A DNA stretch of 64,000 bases from positions 188,501 to 252,500 of the forward strand of contig NC_058191.1 in the NCBI RefSeq assembly GCF_907165205.1, in the 5' to 3' direction. This document shows positions 44,671 through 55,091 of this stretch, one piece after another. The position numbers and the translations under genes are program-made. Numbering within the stretch: the stretch's first letter is position 1; each line of letters opens with the position of its first letter. Source of the DNA: Coccinella septempunctata (Eukaryota > Arthropoda > Insecta > Coleoptera > Coccinellidae). Below the pieces are notes generated by a model. The model was not told the DNA's origin. It did no database searches and was given only the letters and a program-made list of their open reading frames with translations.

Positions 44671-45061
44671 CATCCATTGGACTTCCATATAAGGTCCGTG
44701 GACGTTTGTACTTCATTTGGATATAAAATGTACGTCCATTGGACGTCATGTGCTGTATGCTGTATGGGACGGCATGTTTCAAGTAACAAACATAAAAATA
44801 TGGTTAATGCAGCAGCGTCTTCCTCCCTGACCAAGTCAAGTATTTCAGACATTCAAATATTGGGGGTGAAGAAGCAACGCCCTGAAGGCCCTGAACCCTG
44901 TTCTCATTCCACAGTGTAATGCACAATGCACAACCATTGTATTATGATTATTATATTTTCGTTTTTGTGTTGTGATAAACTTATATTATTTTTCTGTTTA
45001 CAATAAATTATTTTTTTATCACTATATACGGGGTAGGAAACTGAGTAGCTGGAACCATATA

Positions 45062-46229
45062 CAGGGTGAGTCTTTGACTCGTACAAATATTTTACTGTAG
45101 ATTCTTGAAGTCAAAGAAAACACTTTTTTTCTTTACCATTTTTTCCGAATCGGCTCGGTTTAAAAGACAGAGGTTGTTGAAAAACATAAAAAAATGTTAT
45201 TTTCAGTTCTCACAAACGGTTTTATCGAATGAAATGAATTTCGGAATATAGTTTTCAAGTAATTTGGAGTTCATAAATAAAATATATCTTTCAAATTCGA
45301 AAAATTGGGTAATTTGACCGCATGCAACTCTTCTAAAATCTATCCCCGGGTTTCATAACCTTGATCGGGGAATCAACGCTTGATGGACGAATATACGTCA
45401 ATTTGTTTTCAATCGATAATTCAGTCATGATCATTCGGAATATTATTTTCACATCGAATTATGATGTTCATACATCCATTCAATTATTCTCAATTGCTAT
45501 TTTTTCAATATACAGGGTGTTCCTAAATTGAACGTACAAACGAAAAGGGGAGATTCCTTAAGTGAGTTTAAGAAAAAAAAGTCCCTTAAACATGGGATCG
45601 CAAACGTTTCGTTTTCGAGATACAGAGTGTTGAAGTTTTGAATTTTTTTCAAGTTTTTTTCTCATAGTATCTACACTTCACAAGATATTCAACTGAAATA
45701 TTACATTTAAGAGTTCTCACCACGTGACATGGCAATTTCGATAGAAGATCTACAGGGTGATATTTTTTCTGGAACACCGCCACCTGTTCTTCTGCAGAAC
45801 TTTTTTTTGGTGAGCAACTGTTAATTTGAAAAAATGTAAAAAGAAGCTGAATATCTTGTGAAGTGTAGATACTATGAGAAAAAAACTTGAAAAAAAATTC
45901 AAACTTCAACACTCTGTATCTCGAAAACGAAACGTTTGCGACCCCATGTTCAAGGGACTTTTTTTCTTAAACTCACTTAAGGAATCTCCCCTTAACGTTT
46001 GTGCATTCAATTTAGGAACAGCCTGTATTAAGAAATGAAAAGTCTCTGTGATTCCGTTTGAGAAATCGAATGACTATCAAATCGCTGATCAGACAATCAA
46101 AGTTTTATGAAACCCGATGTAAATTTTTCTACCAGGGCCAAATCGGAAAAAATGGTACATGAAAAATTTTCTTCTTTTGACCTCAATAATCTGCTGTAAA
46201 ATATTTTTACGATTCAAAGACTCGCCCTG
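45062..46229. mobile_element. CAGGGTG foldback (outer)
   Basis: Left end CAGGGTGAGTCTTTGACTCG, right end complementary (…CTCGCCCTG), TA on both sides. Arms are mirrored further in (attttttccgaatcgg against ccaaatcggaaaaaat, gggtttcataacc against ttttatgaaaccc). Interrupted by a second foldback at 45513-46025. Confidence 0.75.
45513..46025. mobile_element. CAGGGTG foldback (inner)
   Basis: Starts CAGGGTGTTCCTAAATTGAA, ends with the near complement (…TTTAGGAACAGCCTG), TA on both sides. Arms of about 175 bp are mirrored (ggggagattccttaagtgag; cgtttcgttttcgagataca). No coding capacity. Confidence 0.8.
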
Positions 46230-46700
46230 TATATCACCAGGTCCGTCCGTCATTGAAGTATAATCTGGTCAACCTATTTTAGATGGAAGACCCCACTTTA
46301 TATTAGAAACCTTATTAAAAAGACTGACTTGGCTCTAAACTTATACTTTATCTCATAACTTAGGATATTCACAACATAATTTCATACGAAGTATTTTTCT
46401 CTAATAAAAAACCTAAGGAACACCCTTTATTTATGATTATTAGAAAAGTTCACTTTTATATTTCCAAACAAAAATAAAAATTCATAATATGAAATTATTT
46501 ATAAAACAATCTTATCAACACAGAAAAATAAAGTTACACTGACGTCCAAATCACTGTCAGGACATCTTAATTACAAGAAGATTAGCATGATATCTTCTTG
46601 CCTAATTCCTAGAGCCTGGGGAAGAGACACAGCATCAACCTGAGAAAAAGACCAGCATCAAAATCTGCGGTAATTTAACATTTGGAGAAAAAAAAATTAA

Positions 46701-46770
46701 TTTCAGTCAGAAACGAACACTAATCATAGATTGAATCATTCCGCCCGTTCGTCAAACTCATCATTTCAAA
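46701..46770 (-). ncRNA. C/D box snoRNA, U43-like, copy in host intron 5
   Basis: Minus strand: box C ATGATGA (46758-46764), guide cgaacgggcggaatga, box D CTGA (46707-46710). D box is 67 nt from the 3' splice site at 46640. ACGGGCGG is complementary to the conserved CCGCCCGT of 18S rRNA, as in vertebrate U43. Confidence 0.7.
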
Positions 46771-46988
46771 TGAAGAATGACTGGAAAATTCATGTTACTT
46801 ACTTCATTTATGGAATTTTTCAATGTTGCTACATCTGGCCTCGAACTTTCTTTGTTCATTAATGAGAAATGAACCCTAAACTTGTTGATTGTTTTTGTCT
46901 GCTAGCATACCCTCTTTTGGTGATATCTGAAATTTCACGAGTATAAGCATAAAAGCAATTGGTCCAACTTTAAATAACGTTGAACGTT

Positions 46989-47054
46989 GGAAATCAGAAA
47001 TGAACATTAATCACATTTATCATTCCGCCCGTTCGACCAATTCATCATTTAAAA
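46989..47054 (-). ncRNA. C/D box snoRNA, U43-like, copy in host intron 4
   Basis: Box C ATGATGA (47042-47048), guide cgaacgggcggaatga, box D CTGA (46994-46997), 67 nt before the splice acceptor. A GATTA element upstream of box D resembles C'. Confidence 0.7.
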
Positions 47055-47226
47055 CAAAAAATGGAAAAAAAATCAATCTTATCCAAAGTTTTCACTTACA
47101 TATTGCTTCTCCATCAGACTACAGATTAAGCTCCTGGTTTTATGTCAATCATCCCTTTTATCTGGAAAAATTTTTTTGATTTTAGAATGGAAGCAATTAG
47201 AACAAACTAACATGAAATTGAAAAGG

Positions 47227-47293
47227 GAAAATCAGATATGAACATTAATCACATTCAGTCATTCCGCCCGTTCGACTAACTCATCATTTAGAA
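47227..47293 (-). ncRNA. C/D box snoRNA, U43-like, copy in host intron 3
   Basis: Box C ATGATGA (47281-47287), guide tcgaacgggcggaatga, box D CTGA (47232-47235), 70 nt before the acceptor at 47162. Short terminal stem possible. Confidence 0.7.
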
Positions 47294-47451
47294 ATAAAGA
47301 AAACAGAAAATGCATTTAAGCAAATAGTTTACCTTCTCTTGTAAGATTTAATGATCACGCCGGATGCAGACCCTTAATTTGCCCATATCTGAAAAAAAAG
47401 AAAAATTAGAAGAAGAATAATAACTACTCAACTATTATATTACAGAGTAAC

Positions 47452-47521
47452 TGAATTCAGAGAAGAACATTAATCACAGTATCAGATCATTCCGCCCGTT
47501 CGACAAAATCATCATATCAAA
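47452..47521 (-). ncRNA. C/D box snoRNA, U43-like, copy in host intron 2
   Basis: Box C ATGATGA (47509-47515), guide tcgaacgggcggaatga, box D CTGA (47457-47460), 68 nt before the acceptor at 47389. Confidence 0.7.
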
Positions 47522-48040
47522 ATCAACAAATCGAACATTTAATTATTCAATCATTTCATTTACCTGAAACTGAATATTCATCTCAGTAGGTCATCTGCCT
47601 TCTATTGGATTCAACATTCCTTGTTCCTTCAATTTAAAATGGATCAAAAAATTCTGTCATCAAACAAAGAAGGGTAGAATCTGCAATGAAAACATTATCA
47701 TTCAATTCAATCGAACAAGTGAAACTACTCATTAATAATTCATTACTTAAGGTGTTATTTCTATAATACATACCATATTACCGCAACAATTCGATTAGGA
47801 AACAAATTGCACAACACTAAGTAACACGAAATCGATTTTACCTACCATAAAATATTGAAACCGAACAAATTCTTTGCCAACACACCTAGAGGAATGCCCA
47901 GACTTTATAAACCTAAGAAACACCCTTGTATAAATCTTAGGCACCAAGCACCCCAAAAAATCTCAGCACACTAAAAAAATTTCAATGGACAGGAAGAATT
48001 GAGAAAAAAAAAACTGTGATTTATAAAACTTTATTTCTAC

Positions 48041-49272
48041 TTAAGCAGATAATATACATGCTCCTCCTACAGCCTTAATTTTATCTTCAGCTTTTTTGGA
48101 GAAGAATTTTGCCTTAACAATGACGGGTTGAGGTGGAAGTCTTCCTTTTCCCAAAAGCTTGTAATATCCCTGTGGAAAAAGATTACAAATAATATATCAA
48201 AGTGCTTAAATTTAGAAGACTTTTGTGAGTGTAATTTCTGTAGTTAGTAATCATCAGAATAACAAACTGATGATGAGAAAAAAAAAACAGAAATATTTGC
48301 TATAGCATACATTTATCCCCCTAAATTGAGATTTGTCATCAAGATAGGTCTACTAATATGCTTAATGAGGCAGTTTTACAACTGCTAAAGAGATGATTTA
48401 AATATCCAACTCGCAACTGTAATTATTATAGTACATTATAGCCAATTACTATCAGAAAAAAAATCAGACTCAAGTTTCGGGAAACAAAGAATGAAAAATT
48501 GTGAACACAAAATAATTGATGAATGCTCATACAATGAAACTTACAGCTTTGATAAGATTGATTACAGGTGCTTTTCCTTCGGGATGGTCTTTGTATTTCA
48601 ATCTAGTCTGTTCACTGACAAGTGACCACAGTTTGTCCAAGTTCAAGGCAGGTTGCCACTTTGAGTTCTTCCTTTGATGGTATCGAACCATACCAAGCTG
48701 TAATATAAAATTAATATGTTGAATTCGAGTTAGGTTTAACAAGCCAAATATAATGAGATTCTAAATTGTGAATCCATCAAGTTCAAGAAAGAACTACTTA
48801 CCTTTCCAAAATATCCAGGATGGTATTTATCGAAATTTATACGATGGTGGTGCATACCACCAGCGTTACCGCGACCTCCAGGGTGCTTGCGATGTTTACC
48901 TGAAAATTATAGGAATAGAGTAAACTGAAACTACTACCATAATAGATGTTGAAACAATAATCATTAATCAGATACGAACACTAATCAGAAGACTCTTCAT
49001 TCCGCCCGTTCGACTAATTCATCATATTGTTTTATTAATACTCCTAAAATAAGTGATCTGGAAATACTAACCGATTCTACCATGTCCATGGCTTACATGA
49101 CCCCTCAACTTCCTAGTTTTCTTCTTGTGAGTCGACTAAAAAATAACATATTTTTAAAGAAAATATATTCGAATAATAGAAATACGCAGGAATATTTGTG
49201 AAATGAACTAGTAGGTAAATTCTGATAACTGAAGATTACCTGGAATTTTAACGATAAAATTCAACTTACCAT
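48041..49272 (-). CDS. RpL27A: Ribosomal protein L27A (uL15)
   Basis: Cytosolic 60S ribosomal protein, uL15 family, 148 aa (usual length 148-149). Coding exons: 49272-49270 (only the ATG), 49135-49072, 48899-48802, 48697-48545, 48169-48041; all GT-AG and phases agree. Seen: N-terminus [20 protein letters not shown], then [31 protein letters not shown] and a C-terminus ending VGGACILSA. The first intron directly follows the start codon. A pyrimidine tract ccttctttc (complement at 49303-49311) fits a TOP start about 40 nt upstream of the ATG. AATAAA lies only 6-11 nt after the stop (complement at 48030-48035), as in many ribosomal protein genes. Intron 2 carries a snoRNA. Divergent from PGAP2. 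Confidence 0.97.
48963..49031 (-). ncRNA. C/D box snoRNA, U43-like, copy in RpL27A intron 2
   Basis: Box C ATGATGA (49019-49025), guide tcgaacgggcggaatga, box D CTGA (48968-48971), 68 nt before the RpL27A splice acceptor at 48900. Same family as the four host-gene copies 1.5-2.3 kb away. Confidence 0.75.
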
Positions 49273-49302
49273 CGTGTGTGCAAAACTAACTTGAAGATTC
49301 TT

Positions 49303-49693
49303 GAAAGAAGGATAACCTAGCGTTGATAAACTTCATTTGAAATATTCATAGAAATTTGGTAACTGCTAATTGGGCACGTTCGGAAAATGGCGAAATCATA
49401 TATTTTAATTTAAGGTAATTATGATGAAAATAATAATATACTCTATTTCCTCATATGCATTAAAAGTAATGAACTATAAGATAATCAGTAGTCAAATGAC
49501 TTTTTATATAAAATTTTAAATTTTTGTCGCTGGAATTTCACGTAAACATAAAGATCAAGACCCACCACAGAAAAATTGCTTATTTTCTGTGCTCTGGAGT
49601 AACCCAAATGAAAACAATAACAATTAACCTTTAACCTAAATTTGTTGAAATTGAAAGTATTTAGGAAAATAAAAATAAATAATGAGATAAATT
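49303..49693. promoter_or_regulatory. Shared divergent promoter region RpL27A / PGAP2
   Basis: About 380 bp separate the inferred RpL27A start and the PGAP2 ATG. AT-rich; no TATA box assigned with confidence. Probably bidirectional (inference from spacing). Confidence 0.4.
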
Positions 49694-51011
49694 ATGCCAA
49701 TGGAAGCTAGATATGCCTTACTCTATAGTGATTACGAAGTGGTACCCTGTTTACGGATACCATTTGAAAAATTTGCGTTTATTATTTTGACATTGCCATT
49801 GTTTGCTTTCATATTCTGTATTATTTATTCAATTTTATTTCATTTTGAAAGTGTTACTAGCACACATTGCCATGTGTTCAATATTTTACCATCAATATCT
49901 TCTGCAATTGGAAATTATTCCCCACAACGAGAAGTTTGGCAAGCTGCTATTTTATTACAGTCCATCCCTAGATTTTATATAGCTGTGATATATTTACAAT
50001 TTCATCACGTCATGACATATCCTAAAGATATTTGGATGGGAAAAATAGCTTTTTTACTAAATTTAACTGAGAATGTTTCATTGATAATCCTATCATTTTG
50101 GACCTCATCTAAGCACTATGGTATGTAATCAGAAATGTATGATATTTGGAAAGATATCAAGTATGCATGCCTTATGTTTAAATAAACCTTTCCAAAAAGT
50201 TGATTGTGATTATCGTATATGTTATAATGATATTGAAATTGGACTGGATGAAATAACTTATTTAAAGAGAACCTTATGAAATGTCCATACTAATGATAGT
50301 TTTGAAATTACTTTCATTAGTTAAATTGTCCATCAAATGTTAGATTTAGGATTTTTTCCATGAAGAAATGAATTTCTCTAAAACTGAAATTCAACAGGTA
50401 GATAATTTCTAAATATCACCTTTTTCATTTTGTTTCCTCCGATATATTCAACATTATGTTTGGTTGAAGGCTATTTCAAACCACAGGAAATATTCAGTCT
50501 TTTCGGATAAGTTAATGAATAAATAAAAAAGTTTTCAATTTCATTAATTCCATAGAATTCAATATTTCATTCTTAAAACCTTGTTTCATTTTAGCTGTTC
50601 ATGAAAAGGCTTTCATTGCTTTTATAACAATGTCGGAGTTTTACATGATGCTATCATGTATAATGCAAACTAGATTCAGGAGACATAATAAGAGGAGTCT
50701 AAAATGGAAGCTAAGACTTTTCTTGACAAACATATCATGCATCTTACTGGGAACATATTTTTATATGAGGCATAATTCTTTGTGTGAACCTTATAGTAAG
50801 TATTAATCATTTTTGTAGAATAATAGAAACTAAGAAGCTATTTAGGGGTAAACATTTGGTGAATATTTTTTTTATAGTGTATTCCCTCTTTGCCTTTGCC
50901 GAATATATTGTGGTACTTACAAATATGGCTTTCCATACAACAGCCTACTTCGATTTTCAGAAGAAAGATTTTGTATTATACAAATATGGAGCTGCCATCA
51001 CGGAAAGATAA
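49694..51011 (+). CDS. PGAP2: Post-GPI attachment to proteins factor 2 (PGAP2/FRAG1)
   Basis: Golgi multi-pass membrane protein of the Frag1/DRAM/Sfk1 family, needed for lipid remodelling of GPI anchors. Exons 49694-50120, 50595-50795 and 50878-51011; GT-AG and phase agree; 253 aa, close to the human length. Seen: first membrane segment at about residues 27-50, then luminal THCHVFNILPSISSAIG (matches the family THC-x-V-x-N-LPSVSSAIG), QREVWQAAILLQSIPRF, YMRHNSLCEPY, and the end AEYIVVLTNMAFHTTAYFDF, which is highly conserved in PGAP2. A second in-frame ATG lies two codons in (49700). Head-to-head with RpL27A, tail-to-tail with L2HGDH. Confidence 0.92.
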
Positions 51012-52534
51012 TATTTGGTTATATAGCTAGTATTCGAATAATTGATTTTTTGTGATTTCCATAAGTATTCTTCCTTTTTATATTTACTTATTGATTATTA
51101 AAATTTTTTCTGGGTGCTATTACGTTATAGATCTTGAATTTAGTTGAGATTTTTTGATATTAAGTAGATAAATATTATATTGAAAAGTAATATCAGGACG
51201 TTTTTATCAGAAAATTTATATCGTATTGAATATATATTTATGATTCAGTAAAAAATGTATATGTGTAAATTGTATAATCTATATTTATTGAAAATTACTT
51301 AAAGTATTATTTTACTTATAAAATGTTGTTAACTGAAGTGTACGACTGTTACCAAATATTTTTTTTTATTTGCTGTTTATCCACCTGATGAAGCTATGGT
51401 ACTGGGTGTCCCAAGTTTCACTGTCACCACTAGTTATCGAGATAAAATTTGACAGCCCAGATGGTTTTTTCGACCTTATTATAAGCGTTATATACACTTC
51501 ACTGTACAGAACTCAACGATTTTTCCATGATAAATGAAACGAATTTTGGAAAACTTTGGATACCCTGTAGTGTGAAACATATATAGTAGTTTTAGAACTG
51601 AAGAAATCGTGTGATGGAGTAAGTAATACTTCAAAAACAGATTTTTTTCAAAAAACTTTAATAAATTGGATGAAATTGAGCAGTTGCATACAGTCAATCA
51701 GTCCATAATTTCTTCCAACTAAAAATTTTATATTCTCTTGACTTTAATAGTTTCTTTTTGCCAGAATATTTAGATGAGTCTTCTCTTATTATTTTTCAGT
51801 ATTAATTCTCATAAACGAGTTTGTGATATTTGATTTTTTGCTACAAGTCGAGTTTTCTAGAGACATCTTGATTATGTCTTTTGAGTTTTTCTTTTGATAT
51901 TTTTGGTACTTTTTTTAATGTCATTACAACCTACCTTCGTTCCACCCTTTCTTAATATAAAAATGACTGTTCTTTTTCAATCCAGTGAATGATTAATTCG
52001 CTCACAAAAGGGAGATCTTTCCTTTGAGAATTTTATAACTCTCCTTATGCGATTGAACTTGCAGATTTAAATGCTGCTTTTTATGAACGTGAAAAACAAT
52101 AAAGGTATCGAAATACTTAATGCCATTGAATTTATTGTAATACTTGATGTTGAATTGGGAATTTCTTGGGTCAACGATGACAATTTGATTGTTAACTCGA
52201 TATCGAATTACATTTTATTGTAATAAATGAATGTATCTTCTAATAAAATATTTATTGAAATTGAATAATTTTTTACCTTTAAATGGAAATATTTCACTTG
52301 TTAGCAGTTTTAGCTATCTTGAATACCCGAATGTATTCTTATTTTTCTGATACTTGGATTTAGTATTCACGCAAGAAAAAATTCACGAAAATGTACAAAA
52401 TATATTTATTTACATTTAATTGGAATAGAGATAGAATAAGTTCAATATGTTCGTAAAATTTTAAAAATAAGATGTTATTTCTTGAATCTTTTCAATTTAT
52501 TCTCTCTTATCTCTCACCTGTTCACATACTTTGT
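51012..52534. other. Convergent intergenic region PGAP2 / L2HGDH
   Basis: Holds both 3' UTRs. AATAAA on the minus strand near 52403-52408 can end L2HGDH. A small MITE lies at 51402-51567. No other gene seen. Confidence 0.5.
51402..51567. mobile_element. Small TA-flanked MITE
   Basis: Imperfect inverted ends CTGGGTGTCCCAAGTTT and AAACTTTGGATACCCTG, TA on both sides. Related in its ends to the CAGGGTG elements of this window. Confidence 0.5.
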
Positions 52535-54082
52535 TCATTGTTTCAATTTGGTTTTAATTTCCTCGTGGATTTTTTCTAAACCAAACTCTTTACCCATTTT
52601 TTCTACGAGCATTTTAGCTATCGCCATTGAACTCGTAGCACCAGGACTAGGACAGTTTCTGCAATGTAAAACTCTATCTTTCAAGTTACCCATTTTACTC
52701 TTGTCAAAATAGAAATCTTCCAATAATGAACCATCGGGAGCTAAGGCCTGAGCTCTAACTCCCGCTGGACCTCTTTCGCAGTCTTCGCTCGTTATACTTG
52801 GCAGGTATTTTTGTAACTGTTTAACTTGTAAGGGCCAAATTATCGATCGCAGCATTTCACCCATTCCATATCTCAAGTTTTTTAGACAAAGTGTGATAAA
52901 TCCGGAATATGTAAGGGCATCAATGAGCTCCAAGGGGTTTATATCGAAGTAACTGAAAATAACCATAAAATTATGGAAACAACACAATAAATTGTACAAC
53001 AGTGAAAATAATGTTTTACTGCCGTTCAACTAACCTATAGCCCTCTCTCTGGAAAGCTAAAACTGCATTAGGTCCTAACCACACATTTCCATCCATTCGT
53101 GGCGTGAAATGTACTCCCAAAAATGGTAGCTTAGGATTTGGAACAGGATAAATATTGCATTTCACCATTTTTCTCTTTGAAGGCTTCAACAGTAAATATT
53201 CACCCCTGAAAGGTACAATTCTTGGATTCCTAGGACAACCAGTTAACATAGATATCTTATCAGAATACAGTCCTGCACAAGTCAGTACATATTTAGCCAC
53301 CAAAGTATGATCTTTACTATCAACAACTCTAACTGGAAAATCCGACCTCCCTGATTCTTCTATTTTAGCCACCTGCAATGTTATAATTTAGATTAGAAAA
53401 CCAATAAAAACAAATATTCACCTTTGCACGTAACCTTATTTCTCCACCTCCATCGTGAAAATCATCTGCGTGAGATTTCGCAAGATGTTTGTAATCAACT
53501 ATTGCCGTGTTTGGAGACCAAATAGCTTTCAAACCTCTACATTCTGGTTCTCTTTCATGTATCTTTTCTTGGGTATCTATGAATTCCAACCCTTGTACAC
53601 CATTGCTAAGTCCCCTTTCGTATAATACTTTCAGATACTTAACTTCTTCTTCATCAGTTGCAACAATTAGCTTACCAACTTTTTTGTATGGGATTTTTTT
53701 CTTATCACAATGGTCCATAGTAAGTTTGCTACCTTGTACACATAATTTTGCTTTCAAAGATCCAGGTTTATAATAAATTCCTGCATGTATTACTCCGCTA
53801 TTATTTGCCGTTTGATGAAGACCAAGTTCTTTCTCTTTTTCCAGCAGAACAACTCTCAGTTTTGGATAGGCTAATAATAATTCTCTTGCTGTGGATGTAC
53901 CTATGATTCCTCCACCAACGATGGCTACATCATACTCTCCACTTAAAATAAAAATCAAAATATCATTTCGAAGATGATTTTATAATTACATAATAAAGAT
54001 GAAAAGGGTCATACATTTTTTGTGCAGCCTTCAATGAACAATAGAGTCTTCGAGAAAATTTAATGGATTTAAAACAATTCAT
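52535..54082 (-). CDS. L2HGDH: L-2-hydroxyglutarate dehydrogenase, mitochondrial
   Basis: FAD enzyme that oxidises L-2-hydroxyglutarate to 2-oxoglutarate in mitochondria (metabolite repair). Exons 54082-54015, 53941-53422, 53372-53035 and 52952-52535, GT-AG, phases agree; 447 aa (human about 463). Seen: a basic, Ser/Phe-rich N-terminus (KFSRRLYCSLK), as expected for a mitochondrial presequence; the FAD-binding VGGGIIGTSTA at about residues 31-41; TANNSGVIHAGIYY, typical of the DAO family branch; LTCAGLYSD; VPFRGEYLLLKP; and the C-terminal CRNCPSPGATSSMAIAKML. Start chosen because exon 1 joins in frame to a Rossmann motif with no other upstream ATG. Divergent from Me31B. Confidence 0.93.
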
Positions 54083-55091
54083 GACGTACCCAGAATGCAT
54101 ACAGTTTCATAATTTTCATTACAAATTTCACATGAATCACATGATTTCAAATGTGTAAATAAACTTTTTTCTATGATATAAATGCTATGACAAAACATTT
54201 TGAAATGTGATGGGGTTTTTATTTGTAAATCGAAAAGTACAATAATTTTCGACCGTATGCTTTTTATGTAATTTATTTTATTTATTTGTGGACCAATTTC
54301 AAATTTTTCAAGCCGATAAAACAGGATCTGTTAGATGCAACTAGAGATAGTTAATGCTACTTCAACTAGAGGCTTAACAGCTACCTGCTATATCTACTGT
54401 GCCTGTAATTCTCTCTACTCTGGCTAGAGGGTCCGTAGTCATTTTTTTTAACAAGATGTTACACGCAGCCATATTTATAAAACTTCATTTTAAAAGTGGT
54501 GAGTGAAGAGTTCGTATTAAGTTCAACGCGAAATCAATTGAATTTGATAATTATTTCCGATTAACATATGATATTAAGTATGCTTACTTCCCGAATAAAC
54601 TCTACAAAAGTGAAAATTTCATCGTGAGTATTACTGAAGTTCAGATAAATCCTTGAATTGAAGCGTTGTGAGCTTGGTAGTTTAGATGTCTCCGTAGCAG
54701 CCATTTTATATTTAGATTAATCGGAATCTGAATAGTTTCATTACATCCTTCAATATTCCATTGTTACAAGATTGGAAACTTGATGTACTTTTAAGCCCGA
54801 CAATCTCTTGAGGCATAGTTTTTAGTTTGTAAGGAAATGTCAAATGAATTAATACTTTGTTTACTTTCCGTTCTACTTTTCATTTCTCCAATCCTATCTT
54901 TTATTTTAATATGATGTAAACAGTTTATATGAACCCCTCCCTAACTGTATCTCATATTATGTTGCAGATAAATCGACAATTCATGAGGTGATTTTTCGAA
55001 GGAAAATCTATTGGCTTCTACTGTAGTAGGAGCATTTATTGGGTTTTATAAATCCTGTTGAATATTAGTATAATATATATTGAGCGAAATC
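54083..55091. promoter_or_regulatory. Divergent promoter region L2HGDH / Me31B and Me31B 5' UTR
   Basis: Between the two ATGs. A possible 5' UTR exon of Me31B ends at the donor aaaagtg/gtgagtgaag (about 54497), and an acceptor attatgttgcag lies at 54966, so the ATG would be in exon 2. This is inferred from splice motifs only. Confidence 0.4.

Larger units (their letters stand above)
40925..44766. mobile_element. TIR element carrying two tandem arrays
   Basis: Left end ccatacagcacatg-tatatcc and right end catgtgctgtatgctgtatg are inverted; inwards both sides have gtccattggacgtac. It splits a zinc-finger ORF whose halves resume on either side. Content: the 24-bp array, inverted flanks of that array (aacgtccg…ctcactggatttaacatcc against its complement at 41428-41475), an unassigned 1.4-kb middle, and the 344-bp array. 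No transposase seen. Confidence 0.55.
40778..44920 (+). pseudogene. Short zinc-finger ORF of the hAT element, split by an insertion
   Basis: 5' part 40778-about 40917 encodes MDNKKRKCKFTEDL…EVQCTK; the 3' part, about 44766-44920, encodes HVSSNKHKNMVNAAASSS and ends at a stop followed by a poly(A) signal (aataaatt, about 45002). Together they give the start of a hAT protein with a BED/C2H2-like finger (Cys near the break, H-x5-H after it). The catalytic domain is absent, so the element was already internally deleted. One expected finger Cys reads Gly (CTKG). Confidence 0.55.
40655..46275 (+). mobile_element. Composite non-autonomous hAT element, 5.6 kb
   Basis: Flanked by identical ATTTTAGA (40647-40654 and 46276-46283), an 8-bp target duplication. 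Ends are inverted: ttagggtgaccaga at the left, tctggtcaacct at the right, with subterminal gtccgtcattg on the left and its direct form near 46245. Its own content is a short ORF with a BED-like finger, now split (40778-44920). Inside it are a tandem-repeat element (40925-44766), a PIF-type MITE and two nested foldbacks (45062-46229). Confidence 0.75.
46540..47895 (-). ncRNA. Non-coding snoRNA host gene (UHG type)
   Basis: Inferred exons on the minus strand, all with GT-AG borders: about 47895-47842, 47680-47564, 47388-47333, 47161-47100, 46926-46803, and a last exon from 46639 to about 46540 or beyond. A TATA box (ttataaag, complement at 47903-47910) lies just upstream, with a pyrimidine start ttcctct as in TOP-type genes. 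Exons carry no conserved ORF. Introns 2-5 each hold one C/D snoRNA whose D box lies 67-70 nt before the 3' splice site, the usual spacing for intron-encoded C/D snoRNAs. Transcribed in the same direction as RpL27A, whose 3' end is about 120 bp upstream. Exon structure is by motif and needs transcript data. Confidence 0.65.

Noticed and set aside
42758..44852. Recurring 81-131 codon minus-strand ORFs in the 344-bp array
   Set aside because: They repeat because the DNA repeats, with composition set by the gtac/gtcca words. No known domain.
48170..48544. An extra snoRNA in RpL27A intron 4 (ctgatgatgag, catcag and an ACA-like box)
   Set aside because: Boxes are not in the right order or spacing for C/D, and no paired hairpins for H/ACA could be shown by eye.
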